The notes: generated by a model from the letters alone, not told the origin. DNA of 64,000 nt from Elmis aenea (GCA_947652605.1 OX393581.1:24732788-24796787), one strand, 5' to 3'; positions 46,335-58,588 are shown, numbered from the stretch's first letter. Translations and numbers: made by a program.

Positions 46335-47363
46335 ATACATCCATAAAAATTGGTTTAGAAATCGTTTAAAAACATTCTTTCAAGCTCTTTAAAGTAAACT
46401 ATAGATGTAGAAAAAGTTGGTTCATACTTATGGTTGAAGCTTTTCATTCGTAATACCTCATAACAGTTATTAGCAATAAAAACTGAGTTCTTATAAAATC
46501 CAGGTGTTACATTTTTAATCGCTCATGAATACGAACTTCAACTTGTTAAGCTTCAAAAATATAATCGGATTATAGCATAAATGTTGTTACCCGTACACCC
46601 TGATGAATTATAAATTTCTCACAAATAGTGGCCCTAGACCTGCTCTCATAATGCATTCTAAATGAATGAATGCAAACGTTATTTCAGTTGGTTGAAGTTT
46701 GGAGTGTCACTCTGACATGTGAAGGAAATACTGCTTAAAGAGATCAACCTCTTTCACACAACAGCACAAGACACAAATAAAATTCAGTACAATTTGGCAA
46801 AATTAATTATAGATAAGGCTCTTTTGTTTATTGTAGTAAAATGTTTTAGTTCAGGAATACTAACGTAATCTGTATTTTTTATTATTATTTAACGTAAAGG
46901 TTGTTTCAATAAGTTATTTCATGTTTATAATTATTTAAAGTTCATAAGTTTTAAAACAATTACTCATAATTTCCCTGGATAACACATCACGACTAAGAAA
47001 TGTAAAATTAAATTATATGGAGCACAACTAATACAAAAATGGAGAATTTTTTTGAATTTAAATTTATGAAGAAGTTCTACTGCATTTTCACGACATACAA
47101 AATAAAATTAACTCTTTAACAGGTTGTAATAAATTATATGGAAGGTACAGGTACATTGACTGTCTTTATAAATACAAATACAGTTCATTTATCGACATAA
47201 AACAATTATTTATAAATTTATAAAAAAAAACAGTTATATAACTAAAGTTAAGAAGAGACATATATCTGTATAAACTTCAAAATATTGTTTTAAACTTAAC
47301 AACAATGTATAAATAATCAATACAATAAAATGCAATTTGTTAAACAAAAATTTTAAGAGGCAA
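46335..47363. other. 3' flank and untranslated region of the TOGARAM gene
   Basis: No further gene is seen. On the minus strand, AATAAA signals occur at 46883..46878 and 46832..46827, about 480-535 bases after the TOGARAM stop codon. They are the nearest canonical polyadenylation signals I can find. The part nearest 46335 is a remnant of the satellite flanking the mariner element. Confidence 0.4.
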
Positions 47364-47487
47364 CTATTTTAGATTTTGTAAAGTTTTTTGTATATTCCTG
47401 ATGGTTGTTGTTGGAACTGCTTCAGTTATGGCCTTATGGAAATGACTGTGATGAGATAATAGACTCAGCATCATCTTGGAATGTTTT
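47364..47487 (-). CDS. TOGARAM terminal exon
   Basis: The acceptor is TAATTTTTTAG/AAAACATTC. It encodes the last 40 residues (KHSKMMLSLLSHHSHFHKAI, then a helix ending TLQNLK) and TAG at 47366..47364. The pattern of hydrophobic helix, VP turn and RNIxKxL helix is that of the closing repeat of a TOG domain. The exon is too short to appear as a standalone frame. Confidence 0.82.
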
Positions 47488-50400
47488 CTAAAAAATTAAC
47501 AAACATATTGAATGTTTCAGATATTTAAACGATAAATTTACTTGTGTTAAAGTTTTTTAACATAGCACATTTGTATAGGTATAAAAAAAAACAATTTACT
47601 TTCATAAAAAGAAGTGATAACTTTTGAATAGAAAAGGGGAGTGGCTGTTCCCTTATTCTCTTCAGGATACGCCAATGGCTTTTACCTTGTTTTTAGCAAA
47701 GTTCCTTACCTCGTCTCCAGGTTTCCTTCTGTTAGCATTGTTGCACCCATTGATAATATTTTATCCCTCGTTTCCTTTGGTAGCTGAAATACCTTGTCGG
47801 GTCCCAATCGATGGGTTAATGCACAGAGTAGCCTAGCAGCTGTACAACGAACTATAGCGTTCTGATGCCCACCGCCTTTAGTAGCTACTAGCGTCACCAC
47901 ACGAGGTGGCGCTGTATTATAGGACATAATATCCAAAGCTCCATTGGCGTCACATCTAAGGAATTTATTTGTATCTGCCGTTCGATGTAGCAAAGGCACA
48001 ACTAATTCCTCCAAGTGCTAAGAATAACAAAGAAATATACGTCTTAAAACTTGTTCTGTTTTTCTCAAGTTGTATGGCTTCACCGTCGATAGTAAAAAAA
48101 AAAACTATTTTTTGCTAACCAAGCAACATGATTATTATAACTACTTAAGAAATGAATTTAAAGAAAAGCGGAATATGTTAAATAATTAATTATACAAATT
48201 AACCCCACATGAATCACTTTAATCAATCAATCTTTAGTTCCAGAATTTTCGTGTGCAATATACAGGGTGATTCTTAAGTATTGCAAAAACACTCGGGAGG
48301 TGATTCCTTACCGAAAATTAAGGGGGTCTTCATATATATTTTTTTCCTTATACGTCTCCTTTCGGAGTTACGGTTTATTTAAAAACTTCTTTTAGTTTTT
48401 AGTTTTTCTCGTAAAACCTACCGTTTTTGAGTTAAAAATAAAAGAAGTAAACCTGAACCATCAAATATTCCAATATAAAACGATTAATTTTGGTGGTTGC
48501 CATGGTTTGTTCATGTTCATATTGGGTAGAATCGACGAGCGTTTTAGCGTTGTCGCCGTGTATACGTCAAAATGAATTACACCTGCCAATTCTACCCAAT
48601 GAACATAAACAAACCATGGCAGACACCAAAATGAATCATTTTATATTGGAATATTTGATGGTTCCTGTTTATTTAGGTTATTTTTTACTCAAAAACGGTA
48701 GGTTTTACGAGAAATACTAAAGAATAAAAGAAGTTTCTAAATAAATTAAGCTTATAAAAAAAATATTATTAATTGCAAAATTTCAACCCACCAAAAAGTT
48801 CTGATAGAAAAACCAAGAGGGGTCGATCTTTTCAGCCCCCTGTGAAGGTGGGAGATGATTAAAAATATTACTATGGGAAACTTTTAATAAGTATAAAACA
48901 TCTACCAAATATCATTTTCGTACATTTATACAAATTTGAGAAATAAAATTAAAACCAAATTTTACCGCTTCCTTTCAGGGGGGTGTAACTCCGAAAGGAG
49001 ACGTCTAAGGAAAAAAATTTATATGAAAGACCCCCCTTAATTTTTTATAAGGAATCACCTCTCGAACTTTTTTACAATACTTAAGAAACACCCTGTATAG
49101 TGGTAAAATCCATATAACTTTTCACATCTTATTCAAATTCGTTTATATTTAAAACCAAAAATAAGTATGTTTTGTGAAGTTTTTTATCTACCGTATACTT
49201 AATGTGACCATCCTTAAAGGTGGTGTTTGATTAGCATGACGTCAACAAAATTTTAATTATTGTGAAACGAAAATGTAACACATGTTATTGATTACACATG
49301 CTAAAAAGCCCTATATTTACTTTATTGATTTCACATTACGAATTGTGCTAGATTCTGAAACGCAATAACTATAATATCTTTTAACGCAAACGCTGTAATA
49401 ATCTTCAAAATTGTCCTAGTTGAAGTTTGACCTGAAACTCTTTATTCGATTGTCAGACTGTCTGGTTTATATTGATTTAATTTCTATTAAAATTAGACAA
49501 TGAAAAACGCCAGGAAAATGAGTGTTTGCCTTGCTACACCTTTGTTACGTTACATAATTAACAAAAACGCTTTATTTTACCTGAATAAATAATCAATCTA
49601 ACGTACACGTTTGATAAAACTGTTCTAAATATGAATTTCCAAAGTCGAATAATGTTTCTCACATAGGCTAGACCTTGCCCAACGTTTTAAGCTTAATTAA
49701 GATGTTGATAAATGTAATATAAAAAAATTCTTACCACATCTAGTGCCTTTTTGTGATTGCTAAACATCTCGGAAGCTGCTACACAGGCAGCCCTTGAAAC
49801 TTGAGAGCGTAAATTTCGTATATGTTTCCCTAAACCAACACAAACTGAATGCATATTAGCTTCTAATTCTTCTCTATGAAATCTTATTAATTTTACAACT
49901 CCCTGAAGACCCTTCATCGTTACTTCCCAATCACAGCTTTCTAATTGAATCAACGTTTCGTTAAGTCCTTCTTTAGGTTTTGGGAATGGACGGAGATTGT
50001 CAGGGAACGGTGTAATTTCTTTTTTTGAGGTCCTCACCGAATTCCTACGACTCAACTGTTTGGGTAGTGGATTTTTTCGGCAACCAGTTTTGGACGCACA
50101 AGGCATTATTGCTTTAGTTTCTTGTTGGACTTCCAAATCAGTTTCATCAATGAAATCGATTACAGATCCAGGTAATGAGGCTTTAGTTGAACCTATAGGG
50201 GTCTCGTCGAAGGATTGATACTCAACTGAAAATTCGTTCAGGGCAGGAGCTGAATTAATCACTTTTCTGGGAATAGTAGACGACTGTTGTAGATTTATTT
50301 CGGATTTTGAAAGGCACCTATTTTCCATAAACCTATTAGACGTATCGTAATATTCTAAACCATCTAAATCATCTAAACTGTGCGATGTATTTTCTCTTTC

Positions 50401-53400
50401 CAATGGCACTATTTCTTGACCAAATATATTTTCTCCCGTATCAAAAGGAGGGTCATCTTGATCAAATGTTAAATCTTGCCTTTCTAACCTATTAACAGCC
50501 CTATTTTGTTCGTAATCTATTGAGATCCCGTGTAAAACCGTAAAGTTGTCTTTGTTATTTTTCGGGGTTTCTACTTTCACAAATCTTTCTGTGTCTTGGG
50601 GTTGTACCGGAATATCTTCTGCTTGCGTTGTGAATGCTAGGTGTGGTTCTGCTGGTGGAGTGTAAAATTCTGATGTTTCTGAACCAGATGAAAATGGTTG
50701 ACGAGCGAGGACTGCTCGTTGTGGAATAATACATTTTTCCGGGGTGTCGTTAGGGCTAGGAGATTGAGCTCTAGAAAGAATAACGATGTAAATAAACTAG
50801 TTTAGAGGGAAAAAATTTTTTTTTAGTTTTTAAACACGTTAAGAAAAAATATGAAATTTTTGTTATCAACAACCAAATATAAAAATCTGTGATGAAATTT
50901 ATTTAAAAACAAACGTAAATTATGTTTTAAATAAGAGAAGTAGTAGAAATTTTCGGCAAAGCTTTTTCGTGGATAGATAATTCGCTGTGTTCCATAAATT
51001 TATTAAAGCAAAACATGACCTTTCTAGCGCTCCGTTTTCAATTTCCTGACACACTCTAAGTTTCATTACATGCCGATAAAAATAATGAAAGGAAATTTGC
51101 ACATTGGAGCAATCTAGATTATCTCAATAATTTGCTAATAATAGTTGACCAAGTATTCGAATATAAATTAACATTATTTAAGGTTTTCAGAGTCACAAAA
51201 AATCATATTAATATCAGATACAGAAGTATTTTTTGCTCCAAATAAACAGAATTGGTTCAAAATAAAAAAATGTCTGCAGCAAAAAATTTATTTTTCCTAA
51301 AGTAATTTTAAAACATTATATGAATTCTAACAAAGTGTGTTCCCTATAGTTTTTTACTGATATAATCTTGGGAAACTTTACATGCCGATAAGGATAAAAG
51401 GAAATTTGCACATTGGAGCAACCTAGATTATCTCAATAATTTGCTAATAATATAGTTAATCAAGTATTCGAATATAATTTAACATTATTTAAGGTTTTCA
51501 GAGTCACAAAAACAAGCATAATAATATCAACTACAGATATAGTTTTTGCTCCAAATAAACATAATCGGTTGAAAAATAAAAAATGTCTGTAGCAACAAAA
51601 ATTATTTTCCCTAACGTAATTTTAAAACATTATATGAATTCTAACAAAGTGTGTTTCACTATAGTTTTTTTACTAATGGAATCTTGGTAACTTTAAAGGC
51701 TACAAAGTTAGTTAACTTAATTGCGTAAAATTTTGAGCTAAATTCAAGTCTAGCCGTTCAAAAAATAAATTTAAAAAAATATTTTTTAATCTCTTGTTGT
51801 TGGGACAATTTTTCAGAAAAAAAATCTTTAAAACAAATTTAAAAAAATTCATTTTTGTCTTATTTTGGCCTAATTGCTACTCACTTTAGCCCATTTAAAT
51901 GCTTCTGAAATTTTTGTAATTTGCGAGATTTTAAGAGTGATACATAAAAACCAAACACCCTGTATATTCTACTTTAGTGTTGTAAAACAACTACTACAAT
52001 TTTTTTTTAGGTTTTATCCAATTATAACGCAAATTCTTAAATTAATACAGACGTATGCCGTTTTAGTTTGCACACGTATTGACTTACTTCTTATCAGATG
52101 GTAGAAGCGTGACTGCTACCACAGGTGTGCCATTTTTAGCAGGTGTTGTACCTACAACCTTACTGTTTCTAAACAAACACGAACAACACCTAAATGAACT
52201 CCAATAACTCTCGTTTTTTGGTTCTTCCTGCAGTCCCCACAAGTTGTCGTTACCATTATTGACAGCGTGATTATTTTCATGCAACATGTTCAAAATACGT
52301 GAAATCGACGACGACTTTGTGAAACCATGGCGACGACGATGGCTAGCAAAAATAAAATTCGCGGTAAAACGTTAAAAACCGCGGTTTAATTGAACCGTTA
52401 GCAAGCGAACACTTGTTTCACCACTTTGATGAAACTGTAATTTTCACGAAGGTATGCGGCATTGATTGTACTGACCGAAGACTTGCCCCCACCATTTTCT
52501 CAACAAAAGCTTCGTTTTCGTAGAATATCGACCTTATGCATAAGTTAGTAAAGGTAAAAACTGTAGGTAAAGGGCGATTATGCGTTGTGTTTATAGCGTG
52601 CATTCGTTTTCAACGCAACAGCACCCGACGCCCGTCGCGACGCCTCTATCTACAAGAACCGTTTTGTTAGATACACTTATGTGGGAAAGTGGAATAATAA
52701 TAGCACGGAAAAATTGATTTGTACCACACGAATAGGAAAAAAACGTTAGTAACACAACTGTAAGTTACAGTTAGCAAGTGTGGACTGTGCTGGTAAAATT
52801 AAAAATAAAAGTGAGGAACACGCAATCGTCAAAATTTGCATATAAACGAGTCTTTATAAGGTTATGGGTTACATTTAAAAAAATAGAAAAGATTGCATCA
52901 TATCCTTAGAATTATGATATAGATATAAATAGAACTTTTCAAGACAAAAACTTTGGCTTAATAAACTACTACATGCATCGATTAAAAACCAGCAACTGGA
53001 AACATAAAGTTCCATAGGTATATTGCAAAACATTTATCTTGTATAACTTTGAATAATCATGTTACTGAAACCTACTTGTAAACTTCTTGATAAACGTTTA
53101 AGCTGAGCTCATCACTTTCGGTTCAATACAAACAAATATTTTTCTAAAACTGCTGCCTTACATTTTATACTAAAATACATGCGACTAACTTTAAAATGCT
53201 CGAATAATTCCTATTTGATCCTATAAATGGTACACAGTGGTGTAATAAACATATATTTTATATAAAGCCAAAACTACTTATTTCAATCTATATTTAAACA
53301 GTTTCGTGTGCTTTATAGATATTAAATTTTAAAAAAGATGGCAGTCAAATTGAAACAATAAATCGTTAAAGCATGCAGAGCAATAACAAGTAAATTGATT

Positions 53401-56400
53401 TTTGACTTTTAACTTTTGTATAGAAAGCCAGGGGCTTACTTGAATGTGTTATAAAACATTCAACCCTTAAAATATTTAAGCCACCAAATTAAATAACACC
53501 TAAAGCAGTTCTTAGCATTAATCGTTATCAATTTATCACTCTTTTAAGGTAGTTATTGGATTTTAATTACAAATAAGTAAGCTACTGTCACGTTTATTTA
53601 CAGCATAACACGAATGTTTATCTTTTTTGCAAATCTAATGGCCTCGTGCGATTCTAAGAATTAATTTAAATATATTATAGCGCCCTTTCATGCAAACCTA
53701 TAAAATATATGAGTAACTTTACATGAGAAATAGCTAGGTTTAATTTAATTGCTTAAAATGCGACAGGTTAATTTAAAACCTTCCTTTTTAATTTTAATCT
53801 AACTGTGTTTATATTATATTTTTGGACAACTTCGACTCTTCGTTCGTCTTGCTCACAAATTTCTACACAACGGATATAATAAAGCTACGTACACTAAATA
53901 AAATATGTAATTATGAACTGTGATCTTTACAGGACGATATCAAAAGGTCGTATTTAAAAAACGAATGCTATAAAAGTTTGTTATAACCTAGGCCTTTTAT
54001 GCATGAAGCAATAACACAATTACATTGTATTATTATAATTTTACACCTTAACTTTTGCCATATGCCCACGCAACGATGCATTTTTAAAATGTTAATTCAT
54101 TCAGTAAGAAAATATAACTAACAAATTGCTAAATGCACGTAAATGCAGTTAAGGTAACTGCATTTCGATAAAGTTATTAAACCCTCATGGTTAAGTGAAC
54201 TCGCAATTGCGTGAAAGGTTAATTATAACAGCTATTCATACCAATAACTTACGAAATAAAAAGGTTTTTAGAATTTTTGCCGGCTGTAATCAACATATTA
54301 TCTGGCATATATTACTTTTGATTTCATTAAATTTGCAAACCATAAAGTTTAAAAGCTAAATATTTGCAGTAAAATTTTGTTTCGTATATAATATTCCTAT
54401 TAATTAATATTCTCAATTGTGATTTTTAATTGCAAGATTTTAGGTTCTAAAGAAGGCTATCTTACACAAAAAAAAATTTTTTTTGCTAAATGCTAGTACT
54501 ATAACATTTAACAGATTCTAATTTCTTAAAAGCTAATGAACTCGGTTCTATTTCTGATATGTAAATTTTTCTGGAATTGTTCTTTGAACCCACATAACAT
54601 GAAGAGTAATAAACTCATTCCAACTGTACGTCTCGTCATCTATAATTTGCAGTTGTTTCTAAAATACTATAACATTATGCTAATGTTAATGTTATTATAT
54701 AATTGTTACCACAACCAATTTTTTTATTCAGAAATTATCAGTCAAAGCCCTCAAAAATCGATTGCCTTGCTATAAAATGTTGAATCGAAAATCACACGCT
54801 TTAAATATAAAATCGTCCTTCAGAGTTATTTTGCAGACCGTATTAGATTTAAAATATTGTTAACCCATCAAAACTGCCAATTAATTTACTTAGCTAAAGA
54901 ACGGCATTATGTATTTTCTTGTGTTATAGCCTTTTCTTATTGTTATATACTGTCTATACTTTTTAGTCAATAAGAACGTGCTACAAACATTTAATAAATA
55001 GTTAAACAAGAGCGCCTTTATAAATATTTCATCGACTGCGCGTTGAAACCAATAGTTCACGTCCTCATACAAGTACTTTGACATTACGTAGGTATTGATA
55101 GGTCAGTTGGCGTCACAAATTTATCGACGCGTTTTATTTAATTTCAAGATTAAGCGATAACATGAAATTTTTATTCACGTGCCTTTTTTCTCGCATAAAT
55201 TTACCATTACAAATTTTATCGTAGGCCCAAATGAAAATATAACGAATTTATTCTTACAAAAAGTGAACGTTTATAAGAAACTGTTATAATAGTTTTAAAT
55301 TACATTAAAATGTTCGATTTGATCGATTGGTGTTCATTCAAATAAATATTTAGATATAAATGACTAATTAATTCAGTGAATTACTTAATATGATATTAAT
55401 ATTATCAAAACATTATGACTTAATTAAAATAATTTTCAAACGAAGTTATATCAGTAGTAGCCTTTAACGTCGTCAATAATTTTTTTAATGTACATATGAC
55501 CCGAAGCCTTCACCATTTGCTTTTAGGTTTTAATTACATTAAATTATTGATTGCATAACACGTGAATGATTCCATTAATTTCATTGCGAGAGCTTCAAAT
55601 ACATTCAAACCGTATAAAATCAACCAGACTTCTTTGATAATGATTAATCTTACCTGTAAATTCTAGGAGGTGTGGATAATAAGGGACCTTTGTTACCAAC
55701 TTCTGCTGGACGCGTTCGAAAACGCAGCCTTGAATCTGAACTGATAGGAACTGGTATACCTGATCTCAAATTTTTCTGCCAATTGACTTCACGTACTGAA
55801 CCACCTACAAACAACAATTTTCAGTAAAAACAGTACTCAGTACCAGGGATGTGGAGTCGGGGTCGGAGTCGGGAGTCGAGGAGTCGAAGCTTTTTTAAGG
55901 AGTCTGAAGTTGGAAAAACAACCGACTTTCGACTTTTTTGATATAATTTTTTTCGGGGATAAGAACAGAATGAAAAATTTAAAACATAAATGAAACAGCG
56001 ATGTCAATCTTTTTTTTTTTAACGGAAACGGAAACGATTAAAGTAACACCAACTGGTGTTGCCTGTAAACGAACAATTTTTATCTGCAACAAATACTTAA
56101 TTGGATAAGATTTATATACAGCGCAAGAATACAAGACGCATGATTCGTGTGATACACGGGGTAGGGTTAGTTTTGTACTCAACCAAATCTTACTTCGTGT
56201 TGAAAGTTTTCAAAAGCCGATAGTGCCTTTATTTTGAAATTTATAAGGTCAAGGTATGTAGAAATATGGTTCTATTGTTAAAACTTTTCTAATGAGTAAT
56301 TTTATTTTGTTTAATTTACCCTAGTAAATAAGTAATTAATAGTTACAAAGGCGATGTATAACGAGGGGTGTTTTGTAGATAAGTTTTGTAAATTGGCTTG

Positions 56401-58499
56401 CACAGTCGTGGAGGCTAACTTGTCCATAATATTTTTTCCGTTTTATAAGAGTACCGAAATTCTCCCTTATATTGAGCACAATTTTTGCTAAATTTTGCGT
56501 ATACAACGCTAGTACAAAAAATACATCATTTTTGATATCGAAAATAAATGATATCTGTTTAGTTTCCGTTAAATTTAATTGTGAAAATGGGGCGAAATTG
56601 AATGTGTTTTTTTTTATTTATTGTGTACCTATTTCTGTTTGTTTATTGTTACATTTTTTTAACAAATGTTTCATAACACAACATGTTAGAAAGTCATGGT
56701 GCGTATTACAAACAAATCCATTTAACCAGAAATCTTATCAAGCATGTGTATATATTATACGCCAAAGTTTACGGTATACAGGGTGTCACACAAAAAAACG
56801 CCGCAAGCTGTAACTCCGTTATTTGTGGTCCGATTATGATGAACAAAAAACTAAATGAAATGCCACTGCACTCTTATCAAATGAGTGCCTGTGGAACGTC
56901 AAAATTATTTTTGTATATTTTCATAATTAAGCGAGATATAGTCATAAAACGAAAAGTCGAAAAATCGAGTTTTCGGCGACAACTCGAAAACAAAAGACGA
57001 TAATCAATTTTAGTTTTCACCATTAACTTTTTCTCGAAAAAAGAGATCGAGGATGCGCGGTCCGTTTTTTGATACCTCTTATAGTTACCGAGATTACCTA
57101 TGAAAACATCGAAATTTGCCCACCCTGTACGTAAATAGTCTGCTAGAGCAACTAAAGTTTAAACAACCACCTATCTATCTTGACTTAAGAGATCCTAATG
57201 TAGCAGCACTGTACCTTTTGTTATTATTTTTTAGTAATTAACAATTATTGCCAATAACAGAGCTATCGAATAATTCGTCTTGGCTGGGACACCCTGTATA
57301 CAGAAATATGATTCATTTAAAATATTATGTATCTTTGATAACATATTTTCAGATTAAAGGTCGCCAGGTTATTACAAAATTATAATAGTCATCTTTTACA
57401 TTTAACATTTAACAGTCCTAATATATGACTACAGTATTATATTACTTTTAGCAAAATACCAAAAAGAATGAAAGTCGCTTATGAGGCCGATCGGATACAA
57501 TCTTACAAATCCGCGTTATATGACCGCGGTGGAACCGAGTTGTTGAAAATCTTATATTTTTATTTTAAAAAACTTAATTTTTTTACGTGTTCTTCATTAT
57601 TTAGTAAACATACCAAAAGAAACCCTGTTCGGGAGTCGGAAGGCGATTATTTTTCTGCCGGACTTACCAGATATCGAAGAAGTTGTGCTTGCCGAAGACA
57701 AACTTAACGGAGACTTTCCAATTGTGCGTATGTGGTCACTGGAAGAACTTTTTTGTACGCCTTCTTTAAAAATGTCATCACCTTGATGTTCTTTTGGTAG
57801 ATTTTTCTTGTTTCTAGAGTTGTTTAAGTTGATGAACCGTTCAGGTTGGTCGTTTTCATAATTGTCGGAAGATTTCTTGGGAGGCGAAAATGATCTTCCA
57901 CGTTTACTGCGATCTTGACCTAAATTTGTGGTTCCATTACTCGAGACAGTTGAAGATTTTAAATCTCTTTGCAGCAAATAGACTGGGCGCAATGTACCTA
58001 ACCAGAGAAAATTGAGATTTAGGCAATTTTATTACAATACTTCCTGTATGATTATTAATCCTAACTGCATCGCCAATTTAAACAAAGTACAGATGCAGAT
58101 AGATTAATAACAACAAATTTTAATATTTTAAGACTATATCGCTAAATAAATTTGTTTATTAACAAAAACATTTAAAGTTTGCAGTTATAAGCTCGTAATT
58201 CGTTCAACCACACTAACGGTTAATATTTTTATACGTTTTTGGATAACGTTGGACACATTTTATTTTACTATCTCGTCGCAACAAAATTTGTCTAAAATTG
58301 TGCTCTATTTTTTTTAAGTAATACGAGGAGTCGGCCATTTTCTTAATCTATATTAAAATTTTAGGTGCAAAAAATGTGGACTATTCGTTTAATTATAAAA
58401 AGAAAATATACCATTTGAGGGCGAAACTCGTATAGGCTCTGATGCTGGCCATGATGGATCTAATGCAAATATTTGGACATTAGACAGCTTGGGGTCATC
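47364..58499 (-). CDS. TOGARAM/crescerin TOG-array protein, 3' six exons
   Basis: Exons (minus strand, 5' to 3'): 58499..58412, 57997..57668, 55804..55654, 50770..49735, 48017..47710 and 47487..47364. All junctions are GT-AG and all phases join, giving 2037 nt, 678 residues and a stop. Residues 1 to about 448 are a Ser/Pro/Asn-rich linker. About 449-678 form a TOG domain of paired HEAT-like helices, with landmarks DWEVTMKGLQGVVKLIRFH, LRSQVSRAACVAASEMF, LLHRTADTNKFLRCDANGAL, NAIVRCTAARLLCAL and EGNLETRKHSKMMLSLL. This matches the last TOG domain of TOGARAM1/crescerin (FAM179). The family binds tubulin and regulates ciliary microtubules, so in insects expression in ciliated sensory neurons is expected (inference). 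The first exon here starts in phase 0. N-terminal TOG domains must lie upstream of 58499, beyond the window or unrecognised. Introns hold several transposons. Confidence 0.88.
47710..48017 (-). CDS. TOGARAM exon 5 of the visible part (middle of TOG)
   Basis: The acceptor is TATTCTTAG/CACTTG and the donor is GACGAG/GTAAGG. It encodes 102 codons plus two bases: HEAT-like helices from HLEELVVPLLHRTADTNKF to MLTEGNLET. Reading through the donor gives an immediate stop, while splicing to 47487 restores the conserved ETRK. Confidence 0.88.
48259..49099. mobile_element. Fold-back element in a TOGARAM intron, copy 2 of the 29318 family
   Basis: The left end is ATACAGGGTGATTCTTAAGTATTGC and the right end is GCAATACT-type sequence continuing TTAAGAAACACCCTGTATA; they are inverted. 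The inner parts (TCTCCTTTCGGAGTTAC, GTTTATTCATGTTC-like and AATGAATTACACC) match 29318..30267. It lies inside the intron at 48018..49734. The open frame at 48490..48720 is part of the repeat. Confidence 0.85.
49735..50770 (-). CDS. TOGARAM exon 4 of the visible part (linker and start of TOG)
   Basis: The acceptor TTCTTTCTAG is followed by AGCTCAATC, and the donor GATGTG/GTAAGA ends after a complete codon. It holds 345 codons: an acidic Ser/Pro-rich linker, a basic RRNSVRTSKKE patch, then the first half of the TOG domain from LRPFPKPKEG to SNHKKALDV. This is the largest exon of the visible gene. Confidence 0.88.
50771..51068. other. Start of the large TOGARAM intron
   Basis: This is AT-rich intron sequence without other features. 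The 60-codon minus-strand frame at 50920..51102 is not supported by any recognisable motif. Confidence 0.4.
51069..51692. repeat. Tandem duplication of a roughly 312-bp unit
   Basis: The unit 51069..51380 is followed directly by a diverged copy at 51381..51692. Both start CATGCCGATAA and share GGAAATTTGCACATTGGAGC, CCAAGTATTCGAATATAA-type and TTAAGGTTTTCAGAGTCAC stretches and TATGAATTCTAACAAAGTG. It lies within the large intron and has no coding potential. Confidence 0.8.
51693..52083. other. Intron sequence with one transposon end
   Basis: A right-type end CACCCTGTATATTC lies near 51956-51968, but no matching left end is visible. The rest is AT-rich intron. Confidence 0.35.
52084..52603 (-). 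CDS. Candidate small gene nested in the TOGARAM intron, function unknown
   Basis: I do not recognise this protein. On the minus strand ATG 52603 opens a frame to 52422. A 79-nt intron (52421..52343) with donor GTG/GTGAAA, a branch-like TTGCTAAC and a strong TTATTTTTGCTAG acceptor joins it in phase to 52342..52084, giving 146 residues. The second exon has better-than-random composition: HRRRHGFTKSSSISRIL (basic, possible phosphosites), then a YWSSFRCCSCLF segment with clustered Cys and a PVVAVTLLPSDKK tail. A GC-rich stretch upstream (52560-52670) could be a promoter. An alternative is that the second exon is an alternative last exon of TOGARAM, since its phase is compatible with the donor at 55654. 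Confidence 0.35.
52624..55653. other. Remainder of the large TOGARAM intron
   Basis: The first 50 bases continue the GC-rich stretch (CACCCGACGCCCGTCGCGACGCC), which may be a promoter. The rest is AT-rich, unique-looking and without recognisable genes, repeats or transposon ends. Frames at 54536..54775 and 54890..55084 have no support. Confidence 0.4.
55654..55804 (-). CDS. TOGARAM exon 3 of the visible part
   Basis: The acceptor is TTTGTAG/GTGGTTCAG and the donor is TTTACAG/GTAAGA. It encodes 49 full codons including REVNWQKNLRSGIPVPISSD and PLLSTPPRIY. It is too short to be listed as a conventional open frame, and its support comes from perfect phase continuity on both sides. Confidence 0.78.
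55844..55945. mobile_element. hAT-like MITE end rich in GGAGTCG
   Basis: CAGGGATGTGGAGTCGGGGTCGG begins at 55844 and continues with further GGAGTCG-type repeats. This is the form of a widespread hAT-like MITE. The matching right end is not visible in the intron, so this is a truncated piece. Confidence 0.5.
55946..56774. other. TOGARAM intron sequence
   Basis: No gene is recognised. The 113-codon plus-strand frame at 56472..56813 is Cys/Phe/Ile-rich, runs into a repeat and has no known domain. Confidence 0.35.
56775..57301. mobile_element. CAGGG-ended repeat in a TOGARAM intron
   Basis: The left end is TATACAGGGTGTCACAC at 56775. A right-type end CCCACCCTGTACG lies near 57118-57131, and another GGGACACCCTGTATA ends at 57301. 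The GGGACACCC end pairs best with the left GGGTGTCAC, so the first right end may belong to an inner element. No coding capacity. Confidence 0.55.
57668..57997 (-). CDS. TOGARAM exon 2 of the visible part
   Basis: The acceptor is CTGGTTAG/GTACATTG and the donor is ATATCTG/GTAAGT. It encodes 109 full codons of a Ser/Asn/Lys-rich linker (for example SKRGRSFSPPKKSSDNYEND), likely disordered. Phase entering and leaving matches its neighbours exactly. Confidence 0.82.
58412..58499 (-). CDS. TOGARAM exon 1 of the visible part
   Basis: The acceptor TTAATTTCAG precedes GATGACCCC, and the donor is AAATG/GTATAT. It encodes 29 codons (DDPKLSNVQIFALDPSWPAS...) plus one base. It is not the gene's first exon, because there is a good acceptor and no start codon. 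Confidence 0.75.
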
Positions 58500-58588
58500 C
58501 TGAAATTAAGAATAGAAAGCTCATTAATTTTTATTAGTTTCTTATTACACATGTATATATAAACGAAATAAAGCACTAAAAATAAAAT

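Noticed and set aside
47680..47712. Apparent continuation of TOGARAM (NFAKNKVKAIG) past exon 5 without splicing
   Set aside because: It requires a 5-nt frame change at a perfect GTAAGG donor. Splicing to 47487 gives the better conserved ETRK and a natural C-terminus.
56472..56813. 113-codon open frame on the plus strand
   Set aside because: It lies antisense in a TOGARAM intron, runs into a CAGGG-ended repeat and shows no familiar motif.
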